Origin: Bacteroides sp. UBA939
GTDB taxonomy: Bacteria > Bacteroidota > Bacteroidia > Bacteroidales > Bacteroidaceae
Direction of reading: 5' to 3'
Length of the DNA stretch: 13,981 nt
Assembly (NCBI RefSeq): GCF_002293435.1
Contig: NZ_DBDF01000002.1
Span: 1 to 13,981, forward strand
Part shown: in pieces, positions 1 to 7,697 of the stretch
Numbering within the stretch: the stretch's first letter is position 1
Layout: every line of letters starts with the position of its first letter
Translations under genes and position numbers: made by a program
Notes under the pieces: generated by a model
The model's input: the letters and a program-made list of their open reading frames with translations, nothing else
The model's database searches: none
What the model was told of the DNA's origin: nothing

Positions 1-69
1 GCAAAATTTAAACAGGCTCTTAGCTTTTTAGAGTTTATGTTCTATCATAACCCTCTATTTCGGGACAAA

Positions 70-960
70 TCATAAGTTTGCCGCCAGATACTTTTTAATC
101 TCCGCTACCGGAATCCCTCTGCGACGTGCATAGTCCTCCAACTGGTCATTCCCTATTTTACCGACGGCAAAATAACGCGCGGCGGGATGCGCCAGCATCA
201 AACCGCATACGGTGGCGTGAGGACGCATCATTCCATTTTCAGTCAAGGTGATGCCTATTTGTTCCATGTGCAAGAGTTCATTCAACAGAAAATTGACTGA
301 CTGGTCGGGCAAGGAAGGATATCCCACAGCAGGACGAATGCCCTGAAACGCCTCTTTCAGTAATTCAGGTATAGTGAGATTTTCATCTTTGGCATATCCC
401 CACGCAACTTTACGTACATATTCGTGCATTTTTTCGGTAGCAGCTTCGGCAATGCGGTCGGCAAGGGTTTGCACTAACATGCGCTTGTAGGGGTCATTTG
501 CGTACAATAGCTCTATGCCTTTATCGCAAGAAGCAGCGAAAATGCCCACAGTATCAGGGATACCCGAAGAAACAGGGCGTACAAAGTCGCTGAGACACAA
601 GAATGGGTTGCCGTCCGGGTGAGGCGTTTGCTGGCGGAGCAAGGGGAAGACGGTATTGTCCAACAATAAATTATCCTCGTCGGAATTGGCCTTGCAAAGG
701 TGGAAGATAACACGTACCCGGAAATCCGCATCCAAGTGATTAAGCATCCGGTTGGCTTCCTTGAACAGCCGCATGGCTTCCGCCGCTTTGTTTCGTTCTT
801 CTTCGGGAAAAGTGGTGAGCCAGGAAGCGCGGCAGGCATCACAGTCGTGAATACCGGCAATTGCGGCAAAGCGCGGCTGGAATCCCCATGCATGGAAAAA
901 GTAAATCCAATTAATGTAAGGGGCGACATCGTGAATAGCGTACACCAACACTTTCGTCAT
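70..960 (-). CDS. Stand-alone MetH reactivation (AdoMet-binding) domain protein
   Basis: The 296 residues match the C-terminal activation domain of cobalamin-dependent methionine synthase along nearly their whole length. In full-length MetH that domain binds AdoMet and reductively methylates inactive cob(II)alamin; here it is a separate cytoplasmic protein with no Hcy, folate or B12 module. Residues aligning with E. coli AdoMet contacts are kept: D125 (D946), E172 (E1097), R209 in GIRPAVGYPSLPDQ (R1134), Y214 (Y1139) and Y263 in ARYFAVGKIG (Y1189). The His after CPE in E. coli (H1145) is Gln220 here. Relative to E. coli there is an insertion of about 25 residues near 32-60 with a CDAC motif (C40, C43). 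The start overlaps the end of dihydroorotase by 4 bases (ATGA), which suggests translational coupling. Its presumed partner, a MetH lacking this domain, would be encoded elsewhere; that is inference. Confidence 0.88.
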   Translation of the reverse strand: MTKVLVYAIHDVAPYINWIYFFHAWGFQPRFAAIAGIHDCDACRASWLTTFPEEERNKAAEAMRLFKEANRMLNHLDADFRVRVIFHLCKANSDEDNLLLDNTVFPLLRQQTPHPDGNPFLCLSDFVRPVSSGIPDTVGIFAASCDKGIELLYANDPYKRMLVQTLADRIAEAATEKMHEYVRKVAWGYAKDENLTIPELLKEAFQGIRPAVGYPSLPDQSVNFLLNELLHMEQIGITLTENGMMRPHATVCGLMLAHPAARYFAVGKIGNDQLEDYARRRGIPVAEIKKYLAANL

Positions 961-2321
961 AAATCAAAACGCAGTTCTTCGCCCCGGTACGTATCGTCCA
1001 CTTGTCCGTCACCGTATATCAGATGACCGTTTGCAAAAGTCTTTTCCACCTTCCACTGGAAAGTGTGTCCTTCAAGCGGACTCCAGCCGCATTTGCTGAG
1101 AATGTCATTAGCATTCACTTCCCACGGCTCATTATGGCGGACGAGTACAAGGTCGGCCTGATAACCTTCGCGGATATAACCACGTTGGCGGATGCCGAAT
1201 ATCACGGCAGGAGCATGGCACATCCTTTCAACGACTGTTTCGATAGTGAATATACCTTTGTCTACAAGTTCGAGCATACTGACTAATGAGTACTGAATCA
1301 TGGGCATACCCGACATTGCTTTCAACGCGCCTCCTGCCTTTTCATCAAGCAGGTGAGGAGCGTGGTCGGTAGCAATCACATCGATAATTCCGATACTGGC
1401 AGCATGACGTAAAGCGTCGCGGTTATTTTTTCTCTTGATTGCAGGATTGCACTTAATACGGGTTCCCAATGTTGCGTAATCCGAAAAGCTAAATAACAGA
1501 TGTCCTACACAAGCCTCAGACGTAATACGTTTCTCCGCTAAAGGCGCATCACTGAGTAGTTGCAATTCGCGGGCGGTAGAAACATGAAGCAGGTGCAGTC
1601 GTGATCCAGCTATAGTAGCCATGCGGACTGCAAGTTCGGACGATTCGTAGCAGGCCGTTACGGAGCGTATGGTTGGGTGTTTGTCAATAGGAATATCCGG
1701 TTCATTGCGGTATTTTTCTTTGTTAACCTTGGTATTCTGATTAATAATATCCTGGTTTTCGCAATGCGCGGCAATCAGCATATCCGTTCCATCGAAAATA
1801 TTCAGCAGGCTGTTGGTCTTATCCACCAGCATATTACCTGTACTGGAACCCATGAAAAGCTTGATACCGCATACACGGTGTTTGTCTAATTTTCCAAATT
1901 CGGTATAATTCTCGTTAGTGGCGCCGAAATAGCAGGAGTGGTTGACGATGCACTTCTTGTTCAGTAAGTCAAACTTCTCTTCCAATGCGCTGAGTGTGGT
2001 AGTCTGCGGATTAGTGTTAGGCATGTCCATAATGGACGTGACACCTCCTGCGGCGGCAGCCCGGCTTTCGGTCAGGATATCGGCTTTGCGCGTCAGCCCC
2101 GGTTCGCGGAAATGTACGTGGTCGTCTATGATGCCCGGCAACAAGTAACATCCGGTGGCATCTATTACTTCATCGCAGGGAGTGGATGGTTCATTTTTAG
2201 CAGATGGTTCATTCTTATAAATAAGAACTTCGGCAATGCGCCCGTCTTCAATCACAACAGAACCACACTGGGAATGTCCTTCGTTTACTATTGTGGCGTT
2301 ATGTATCAGTGTTCTTTTCAT
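957..2321 (-). CDS. pyrC: Dihydroorotase (amidohydrolase, PyrC/class I type)
   Basis: Cyclises N-carbamoyl-aspartate to dihydroorotate in de novo pyrimidine synthesis (cytoplasm, metal-dependent). The 454-residue protein has the amidohydrolase signature: HVHFREPG with metal ligands H68 and H70, a lysine in GIKLFMG (K154) at the position of the bridging carboxylated lysine, H186 (AHCE), H246 (LHVS) and the catalytic aspartate D319 in ATDHAPH. N97-type PNTNP and the C-terminal beta-sandwich strands are in place. Residues 36-47 carry a duplicated KNEPS, coded by an 18-bp tandem repeat, between strands of the small N-terminal domain. The gene starts 5 bases after the glycosyltransferase stop and its stop overlaps the next gene, so the three are co-transcribed. 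Allantoinase or dihydropyrimidinase are alternative members of the superfamily, but the HVHFREPG context and length favour dihydroorotase. Confidence 0.9.
   Translation of the reverse strand: MKRTLIHNATIVNEGHSQCGSVVIEDGRIAEVLIYKNEPSAKNEPSTPCDEVIDATGCYLLPGIIDDHVHFREPGLTRKADILTESRAAAAGGVTSIMDMPNTNPQTTTLSALEEKFDLLNKKCIVNHSCYFGATNENYTEFGKLDKHRVCGIKLFMGSSTGNMLVDKTNSLLNIFDGTDMLIAAHCENQDIINQNTKVNKEKYRNEPDIPIDKHPTIRSVTACYESSELAVRMATIAGSRLHLLHVSTARELQLLSDAPLAEKRITSEACVGHLLFSFSDYATLGTRIKCNPAIKRKNNRDALRHAASIGIIDVIATDHAPHLLDEKAGGALKAMSGMPMIQYSLVSMLELVDKGIFTIETVVERMCHAPAVIFGIRQRGYIREGYQADLVLVRHNEPWEVNANDILSKCGWSPLEGHTFQWKVEKTFANGHLIYGDGQVDDTYRGEELRFDL
2185..2220. repeat. 18-bp in-frame tandem duplication inside dihydroorotase
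   Basis: Two adjacent 18-base units (2185-2202 and 2203-2220) share their first 11 bases, GATGGTTCATT, exactly and diverge in the last 7. On the coding strand they give KNEPSA followed by KNEPST. The unit is a multiple of three, so the frame is kept, and it sits in an N-terminal loop away from the metal site. It looks like a tolerated replication-slippage expansion. Confidence 0.7.
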
Positions 2322-2326
2322 CTTAC

Positions 2327-3079
2327 TTAATTGCTCTTTTTCGGATACTTGTGAAACCAGCTGTGTATTTTCAGCTTAATGACCCCGAATACAGCTTCTC
2401 CGAAGATACTGCTGTTCATTTTAGAAGTTCCTAATTCGCGATTAATGAAAATCACCGGTACTTCTACTATATTGAAACCACATTGGTAAGCGGTGAATTT
2501 CATCTCAATCTGGAATGCGTAACCCTTGAAGCGGACACCGTCCAGGTTAATTGTTTCCAGTACTTGCCGGCGGTAACATTTGAATCCGGCAGTGGTGTCG
2601 TGTACCGGTAGTCCGGTAATAAGGCGTACGTATTTGGATGCGAAGTAGGACATTAATACACGTCCCATCGGCCAATTCACTACATTGACACCGCTGACAT
2701 AACGTGAACCGATTGCTACATCAGCTCCCTCTTCGGCACATGCTTTGTATAACTTGGGAAGGTCAGTGGGGTTATGGCTGAAATCGGCGTCCATTTCAAA
2801 AATATAGTTGTAATTATGTTGCAGCGCCCATTTGAAGCCTGCGATGTATGCAGTGCCTAAGCCCAACTTGCCTTTACGCTCTATCATGAACAGTCGTTCG
2901 GGAAATTCCTGCTGTAAAGTCTTGACGATGGCGGCAGTACCGTCAGGCGATCCGTCTTCAATAATGAGGATATGGAATACTTTTTCCAAAGCGAAAACAG
3001 CGCGGATAATGCTCTGAATGTTTTCCCGTTCGTTGTATGTGGGAATAATAACGATGCTGTCCGATGTCTGCATATTCAT
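2327..3079 (-). CDS. GT2 family glycosyltransferase, polyprenol-phosphate mannose synthase-like
   Basis: A 250-residue GT-A glycosyltransferase resembling Dpm1-type enzymes, which move a sugar (typically mannose from GDP-mannose) to polyprenyl phosphate on the cytoplasmic face of the inner membrane. Visible motifs: VIIPTYNE (residues 9-16), EDGSPDGT (41-48), the metal-binding DAD (97-99) in MDADFSHNP, GSRY (124-127), DTTAGFKCYRR (161-171) and the R-x-x-G-x-SKM segment (214-221). No C-terminal membrane helices follow, so this is the short Dpm1-like form; donor and acceptor cannot be read from sequence. A second ATG two codons in (3071-3073) could be the real start. It is the first gene of the operon with dihydroorotase and the MetH reactivation protein, behind a candidate promoter at 3106-3113. 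Confidence 0.85.
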   Translation of the reverse strand: MNMQTSDSIVIIPTYNERENIQSIIRAVFALEKVFHILIIEDGSPDGTAAIVKTLQQEFPERLFMIERKGKLGLGTAYIAGFKWALQHNYNYIFEMDADFSHNPTDLPKLYKACAEEGADVAIGSRYVSGVNVVNWPMGRVLMSYFASKYVRLITGLPVHDTTAGFKCYRRQVLETINLDGVRFKGYAFQIEMKFTAYQCGFNIVEVPVIFINRELGTSKMNSSIFGEAVFGVIKLKIHSWFHKYPKKSN

Positions 3080-3105
3080 AAATAAGAGAGTTCTGATTAG
3101 TGGAA

Positions 3106-3113
3106 CAAAGTTA
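3106..3113 (-). promoter_or_regulatory. Candidate Bacteroides -7 box for the glycosyltransferase-pyrC operon
   Basis: On the minus strand this reads TAACTTTG, an exact match to the Bacteroides -7 consensus TAnnTTTG. It lies 26 bases before the glycosyltransferase ATG, implying a leader of about 20 nt. The -33 TTTG is not clear; the best is a TTTA about 22 bases further upstream. The call rests on motif and position only. Confidence 0.5.
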
Positions 3114-3155
3114 AGTGTTTTCTATCACATACGAATAAAACTAAGGATTATTTAG

Positions 3156-3163
3156 TAATTTTG
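3156..3163 (+). promoter_or_regulatory. Candidate Bacteroides -7 box for mfd
   Basis: The plus strand reads TAATTTTG, an exact TAnnTTTG match, followed by CAGCC. It ends only 8 bases before the mfd ATG, so the transcript would be nearly leaderless. No good -33 TTTG is present at 19-21 bases upstream, so confidence is moderate. It and the box at 3106-3113 share a 92-base divergent region. Confidence 0.45.
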
Positions 3164-3171
3164 CAGCCATT

Positions 3172-6100
3172 ATGATGACAATCACTGATTTACAACAAAA
3201 ATATGCCGCTCATCCCAATGTGGAAGCGATAAGTAGTTTATTAAAAAGATCGTCTGTTCGCACCTTGTATTGTGGAGGTTTGTCCGCATCCGCCGCTTCG
3301 CTTTTTTCGTCCGTACTGGTACAGCGTGGAGAGTTTCCTTTTGTTTTTATTCTGGGCGATTTGGAGGAAGCCGGATATTTCTATCATGACCTTACGCAGG
3401 TGTTGGGGACGGAGAAGGTGTTGTTCTTTCCATCTTCGTTCAGGCGCGCCATTAAATATGGGCAGAAAGATGCGGCGAATGAAATTCTCCGTACCGAAGT
3501 ACTGAGCCGTTTGCAAAAAGGAGAAGAAGGACTTTGTGTGGTGACTTATCCCGATGCGTTGGCTGAGAAAGTAGTCTCCCGCAAAGAATTGGAAGATAAA
3601 ACGTTGAAACTGCATTCCGGAGAGAACGTGGATACGAATTTCATCATGGAAGTATTGCGTAGCTATGGTTTTGAGTATGTGGATTATGTCTATGAGCCGG
3701 GACAATATGCTGTGCGCGGCAGTATTATTGATGTCTTTTCTTTTTCTTCGGAATTTCCCTATCGCATAGACTTTTTTGGCAATGAAGTAGAAAGTATCCG
3801 CACCTTTGAGGTAGAAACCCAGCTTTCGAGAGAAAAGAAGGAGAGCGTAGTGATTGTGCCTGATTTGAGCCGTAGCTTGGAACAAGGCGGTACGAATGTT
3901 ATGGTTTCGCTTCTGGATTTCTTGCCGGAAGATACCATATTGGCAATGCGTGATTTCCTTTGGTTGCGCGAACGTATTCAGACGGTACACGATGAGTCGC
4001 TTACCTTGCAGGCCATTGCAGCCCGTGAGGCAGAAGAAAACGGTCATATATCTTTGGAAGGAAAATTGATTGATGGCGGAGAATTTACCTTGCGTGCACT
4101 CGACTTCCGCCGTATGGAGTTCGGCAATAAACCTACCGGTACGCCGGATGCTACCGTCACTTTCAATACGACCGCCCAGCCCATCTTCCATAAAAACTTT
4201 GATATGGTGGCGGAGTCGTTTAAAGAGTATATTTCCCTCGGTTATACCTTATATATATGTAGCGATAGCATGAAGCAGACAGATCGTATCTGTGCTATCT
4301 TTGACGATCGCGGAGACGATATATCTTTCACGGCTGTAGAGCGTACCCTGCATGAGGGATTTGCCGATAATACGTTGCGTCTCTGTGTCTTCACCGACCA
4401 CCAGTTGTTCGACCGCTTCCATAAATACAACTTGAAGAGCGATAAAGCCCGTAGCGGAAAAGTGGCTCTGAGTCTGAAGGAACTCAATCAATTTAAACCA
4501 GGTGATTATGTGGTGCATACCGACCATGGTGTAGGGCGTTTTGCCGGACTGGTGCGTATCCCCAATGGTGACACCACCCAGGAAGTGATGAAGCTGGTTT
4601 ATCAGAATGAAGACGTCGTGTTTGTTTCCATTCACTCGCTGCACAAAGTCTCCAAATATAAGGGGAAAGATGGTGAAGCACCACGTCTGAACAAACTGGG
4701 TACAGGCGCTTGGGAGAAGCTGAAAGACCGTACCAAATCAAAGATAAAGGATATTGCCCGCGACCTTATCAGGCTTTATTCCCAGCGTCGCGAAGAAAAA
4801 GGGTTCCAGTACAGTCCGGACAGTTTCCTGCAACGCGAATTGGAGGCATCTTTTATTTATGAGGATACTCCCGACCAGAGTAAAGCCACAGCCGATGTGA
4901 AAACGGATATGGAAAGCGCTCGCCCTATGGACCGTCTGGTATGTGGAGATGTAGGTTTCGGCAAGACGGAAGTTGCCATCCGTGCTGCCTTTAAGGCCGT
5001 GGCAGATAATAAACAAGTAGCCGTGCTGGTGCCCACTACCGTATTGGCTTACCAGCATTTCCAGACTTTCCGTGAACGGTTGAAAGAACTTCCCTGCCGG
5101 GTGGACTATCTGAGCCGTGCCCGTACCGCTGCACAGGCAAAGGCCGTAGTGAAAGCGCTTGCGGACGGTGATGTGAATATCCTCATCGGTACTCATCGTA
5201 TTCTTGGTAAAGATGTGAAGTTTAAGGATTTAGGTCTACTCATTATTGATGAAGAACAGAAGTTCGGTGTTGGCGTAAAAGAGAAACTACGTCAGATAAA
5301 GGTGAATGTGGATACTTTGACCATGACCGCCACTCCTATTCCCCGAACCTTGCAGTTCTCGCTGCTTGGTGCGCGCGACCTTTCGGTGATACAGACTCCT
5401 CCGCCCAACCGTTATCCCATTCAGACGGAAGTGCACACTTTTAATGAAGAAGTTATTGCCGACGCTATCAACTTTGAGATGAGTCGCAACGGACAAGTCT
5501 TCTTCGTCAACAACCGTATAGCGAATCTCATAGAGTTGAAGATGATGATAGAACGTCATATTCCTGATTGCCGTGTTGCTATCGGTCATGGTCAGATGGA
5601 ACCCGCAAATTTGGAAAAGATAATATTGGATTTTGTAAATTATGACTATGATGTACTGCTTGCCACCACTATTATAGAGAGTGGTATAGATATTCCAAAT
5701 ACCAATACCATCATCATCAATCAGGCTCAGAACTTTGGTTTGAGTGATTTGCACCAGATGCGTGGTCGCGTGGGGCGCAGCAATAAGAAGGCATTCTGTT
5801 ACTTGCTTGCTCCTCCTTTATCCTCGCTCACTCCGGAGGCAAAACGTCGCTTGCAGGCTATTGAGAATTTCTCCGATCTCGGCAGTGGCATCCATATCGC
5901 TATGCAAGACCTTGATATCCGTGGCGCAGGCAATATGCTGGGTGCGGAACAAAGCGGCTTTATTGCCGACTTGGGTTATGAAACCTATCAGAAGATACTC
6001 ACCGAAGCCGTTCATGAACTGAAAACGGATGAATTTGCCGAACTCTATGCCGAAGAGCTGAAGGGAGACGGTACCATCAGTGGAGAGCAGTTTGTAGATG

Positions 6101-6561
6101 AATGCCAGATAGAGAGTGACTTGGAACTTCTGCTTCCTGCAACTTATGTAACGGGTAGCAGTGAACGTATGCTTCTTTACCGCGAATTGGACAGTCTGGT
6201 GCTGGACAGGGATGTAGAAGCTTTCCGCACCCGTCTGGAAGACCGCTTCGGACCTATTCCTCCGGAAACGGAAGAACTATTGCGCATTGTTCCCCTTCGC
6301 CGTCTGGCGGCACGTATGGGTGTAGAGAAGGTTTTCCTGAAAGGCGGACGCATGTCGCTGTTCTTTGTTTCCAATCCGGATAGCCCGTATTATCAGAGTC
6401 AGGCATTCGGTAAAGTCATTGCGTATATGATGAAATACACGCGTCGTTGCGATTTGCGCGAGCAGAATAACAGGCGTTCCATGCTGGTGAAAGATGTCCG
6501 GACGGTAGAGGAAGCGGTATATGTGCTGCAAGAGGTGATTCTGATGGAGGCCGGGGAGTGA
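3172..6561 (+). CDS. mfd: Transcription-repair coupling factor Mfd
   Basis: This superfamily 2 translocase pushes stalled RNA polymerase off damaged DNA and recruits UvrA for nucleotide excision repair. Its 1129 residues are close to the family norm (E. coli 1148). In order: an N-terminal UvrB-like module without an ATPase site, with the UvrA-interaction stretch around YEPGQYAVRGSIID (from residue 174); a CarD-like RNA polymerase interaction domain starting near 441 (FKPGDYVVHTDHGVGRFAGL); and a RecG-like motor with Walker A GDVGFGKT (592-599), DEEQ (693-696), motif III TATPIPR (from 719) and motif VI QMRGRVGRS (from 862). The C-terminal TRCF domain fills about the last 200 residues. The gene opens ATGATG, so the start may be 3172 or 3175; the stop is TGA at 6559-6561. 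No truncation or missing motif was seen. Confidence 0.97.
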   Translation: MMTITDLQQKYAAHPNVEAISSLLKRSSVRTLYCGGLSASAASLFSSVLVQRGEFPFVFILGDLEEAGYFYHDLTQVLGTEKVLFFPSSFRRAIKYGQKDAANEILRTEVLSRLQKGEEGLCVVTYPDALAEKVVSRKELEDKTLKLHSGENVDTNFIMEVLRSYGFEYVDYVYEPGQYAVRGSIIDVFSFSSEFPYRIDFFGNEVESIRTFEVETQLSREKKESVVIVPDLSRSLEQGGTNVMVSLLDFLPEDTILAMRDFLWLRERIQTVHDESLTLQAIAAREAEENGHISLEGKLIDGGEFTLRALDFRRMEFGNKPTGTPDATVTFNTTAQPIFHKNFDMVAESFKEYISLGYTLYICSDSMKQTDRICAIFDDRGDDISFTAVERTLHEGFADNTLRLCVFTDHQLFDRFHKYNLKSDKARSGKVALSLKELNQFKPGDYVVHTDHGVGRFAGLVRIPNGDTTQEVMKLVYQNEDVVFVSIHSLHKVSKYKGKDGEAPRLNKLGTGAWEKLKDRTKSKIKDIARDLIRLYSQRREEKGFQYSPDSFLQRELEASFIYEDTPDQSKATADVKTDMESARPMDRLVCGDVGFGKTEVAIRAAFKAVADNKQVAVLVPTTVLAYQHFQTFRERLKELPCRVDYLSRARTAAQAKAVVKALADGDVNILIGTHRILGKDVKFKDLGLLIIDEEQKFGVGVKEKLRQIKVNVDTLTMTATPIPRTLQFSLLGARDLSVIQTPPPNRYPIQTEVHTFNEEVIADAINFEMSRNGQVFFVNNRIANLIELKMMIERHIPDCRVAIGHGQMEPANLEKIILDFVNYDYDVLLATTIIESGIDIPNTNTIIINQAQNFGLSDLHQMRGRVGRSNKKAFCYLLAPPLSSLTPEAKRRLQAIENFSDLGSGIHIAMQDLDIRGAGNMLGAEQSGFIADLGYETYQKILTEAVHELKTDEFAELYAEELKGDGTISGEQFVDECQIESDLELLLPATYVTGSSERMLLYRELDSLVLDRDVEAFRTRLEDRFGPIPPETEELLRIVPLRRLAARMGVEKVFLKGGRMSLFFVSNPDSPYYQSQAFGKVIAYMMKYTRRCDLREQNNRRSMLVKDVRTVEEAVYVLQEVILMEAGE

Positions 6562-6620
6562 TTGTTACATCAGTTTCTTATTGATTCGTTTAAATTAGAA
6601 GTTTAATATATAAGTCTTTC

Positions 6621-6628
6621 TATCTTTG
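6621..6628 (+). promoter_or_regulatory. Candidate Bacteroides -7 box for the antitoxin-like gene
   Basis: The plus strand reads TATCTTTG, an exact TAnnTTTG match, 25 bases before the ATG at 6654. A TTTG at -33 spacing is not present. The position, inside the 92-base gap after mfd, suggests the small gene is transcribed independently of mfd. Confidence 0.45.
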
Positions 6629-6653
6629 TCTCAACAAGAAATTAAATACATGT

Positions 6654-6866
6654 ATGGCTGCAAAATTATATAAGCCACAAGACAGCGAAGCATCGCAAGT
6701 TAATGAGCCAATGGCTGTTTATCAACGGACAGCCGCTGAGATTAATTCTTGTGCCTTATCTGAGACTGAATTGAACATTATATTACGCTCGAAAGAAGAA
6801 TATAAACAAGGAGAATATTATACGCAAAAGGAAGTTGATAAGATGATAGAACAATGGCTAAGCTAA
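6654..6866 (+). CDS. Small antitoxin-like protein (hypothetical, 70 aa)
   Basis: A 70-residue soluble, charged protein with no signal peptide or membrane segment. I do not recognise a named family. The C-terminal stretch (about 46-70: KEEYKQGEYYTQKEVDKMIE and on) is a predicted helix of the kind seen at the end of small Bacteroidetes antitoxins that precede RelE/ParE toxins. The main support is context: its end overlaps by 13 bases an ATG (6854) that opens a broken reading frame ending in a RelE/ParE-like C-terminus, the usual antitoxin-then-toxin order. It also has its own candidate -7 box at 6621. If the toxin is dead, as it appears, this is an orphan antitoxin. The family assignment is inference and another small regulator is possible. 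Confidence 0.6.
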   Translation: MAAKLYKPQDSEASQVNEPMAVYQRTAAEINSCALSETELNIILRSKEEYKQGEYYTQKEVDKMIEQWLS

Positions 6867-7013
6867 AATATGTATCGAGCTACATCACTACCAACCACAC
6901 GATGTTTCCCATGTGAATATTTTAGAATATATTATAGCATTCATGATAAACACATTTTGGTTGAGGGTATTTTTGATATGCGTCAAGCTCCGGCAAAAGC
7001 ACCCTTCCAATAG
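6854..7013 (+). pseudogene. Decayed RelE/ParE-like toxin remnant
   Basis: The frame opened by ATG at 6854 gives MAKLKYVSSYITTNHTMFPM and stops at 6914-6916. Shifting frame near 6906 gives a segment containing EYFRIYYSIHDKHILVEGIF and then DMRQAPAKAPF, ending at TAG 7011-7013. That segment resembles the last beta-strands of RelE/ParE family toxins, where a Y-R-I-x-Y-x-I strand is followed by a strand ending in x-D-x-R-x-x-P. A complete toxin is about 90-110 residues; here the helical N-terminal half (about 50 residues) is missing and the two parts are out of frame, so both an internal deletion and a frameshift are implied. A 47-codon ORF from ATG 6870 covers the C-terminal part but lacks the N-terminal fold. 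Based on motif recognition by eye. Confidence 0.55.
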
Positions 7014-7044
7014 TTTATAAACCAAAATCAAACAAGTCCTTATC

Positions 7045-7683
7045 TTATCGCCCGAATTGTATCGCAAATCCTAAATTAAAGAATGTGATATTGCTCTTGA
7101 ACCAATTGTGGTTCACCCCATCGTCATATCCGTCCGGATTGTAGAGCCGGGCATCGGGATTGTTAACCCAGTCTGCCATGAGTATATCGCCCCGGAAGAT
7201 GCCTGATACTTTCCCGGTAATACGGAATTCATAACCCATACTGAATGACAGCCCGAAATACCCTTTCTGGAAAAGATATCCGTATCGGTCGCCTCGTCGG
7301 TACGTCCTCTCTTGATAGTTCATATAACCAATGCCGAATCCGAAGAATGCACCTTTGTCTCCGTCACTCCACAGATAGCGAAGAGTGGCTGCGGGGCGTA
7401 CATAGTGAACATGCACTTTGTCAGGTAGATCGGCAATTCGCAGGTAGTCGTATTGAGCGCCCAGCGCAAAGTATGGGGTGAGGTAGTAGCGCCCTTCCAA
7501 CATCAGGTCGTATCCTGCGCGGTCGCCGTTTTTGTTGAAGAACTCGTTGCGGTTTCCTTCTACGAGCGGTAGTGTCACTCCGCCACCTACTGCTATACTA
7601 TAGGTTTGTGGTAAATGGTCTTGTGCTTGCAGAGCTATGCCTGCATAGCTTAGTAAGACGGTTAATAATAGTTGTTTCATCAT
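7045..7683 (-). CDS. Small outer-membrane beta-barrel protein
   Basis: The 212-residue protein begins with a lipoprotein-free signal peptide (MMKQLLLTVLLSYAGIALQA, probable cleavage after residue 20, before QD). The rest alternates short amphipathic aromatic strands with Gly/Asp/Asn-rich turns, for example DLMLEGRYYLTPYFALGAQY, AATLRYLWSDGDKGAFFGFG and FFNLGFAIQFGR at the very end. This pattern and size fit an 8-stranded OmpA/OmpW-like or porin-family barrel in the outer membrane. Ligand or function cannot be told. The start lies 14 bases after the ygiQ stop, so it is probably the distal gene of a ygiQ operon. Two consecutive ATGs (7681 and 7678 on this strand) make the exact start ambiguous by one codon. 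It converges with the toxin remnant, 31 bases away. Confidence 0.75.
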   Translation of the reverse strand: MMKQLLLTVLLSYAGIALQAQDHLPQTYSIAVGGGVTLPLVEGNRNEFFNKNGDRAGYDLMLEGRYYLTPYFALGAQYDYLRIADLPDKVHVHYVRPAATLRYLWSDGDKGAFFGFGIGYMNYQERTYRRGDRYGYLFQKGYFGLSFSMGYEFRITGKVSGIFRGDILMADWVNNPDARLYNPDGYDDGVNHNWFKSNITFFNLGFAIQFGR

Positions 7684-7697
7684 TACTTATCAGATAT

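Noticed and set aside
1..69. Tail of a further gene or terminator at the left edge
   Set aside because: The 69 bases hold only a 4-bp CTCT/AGAG inverted repeat around a T-rich loop and no readable coding end.
513..929. A 138-codon frame within the MetH reactivation gene, same strand
   Set aside because: It is a shifted-frame shadow of a gene with clear family identity; the product shows no motif.
3241..4191. A 316-codon open frame antisense to mfd
   Set aside because: It lies wholly within mfd, has no recognisable domain, and its composition follows from the strongly coding opposite strand.
6562..6620. Terminator after mfd
   Set aside because: Only a short A/T inverted repeat (TTAAA with TTTAA) is visible; no GC stem or T tract.
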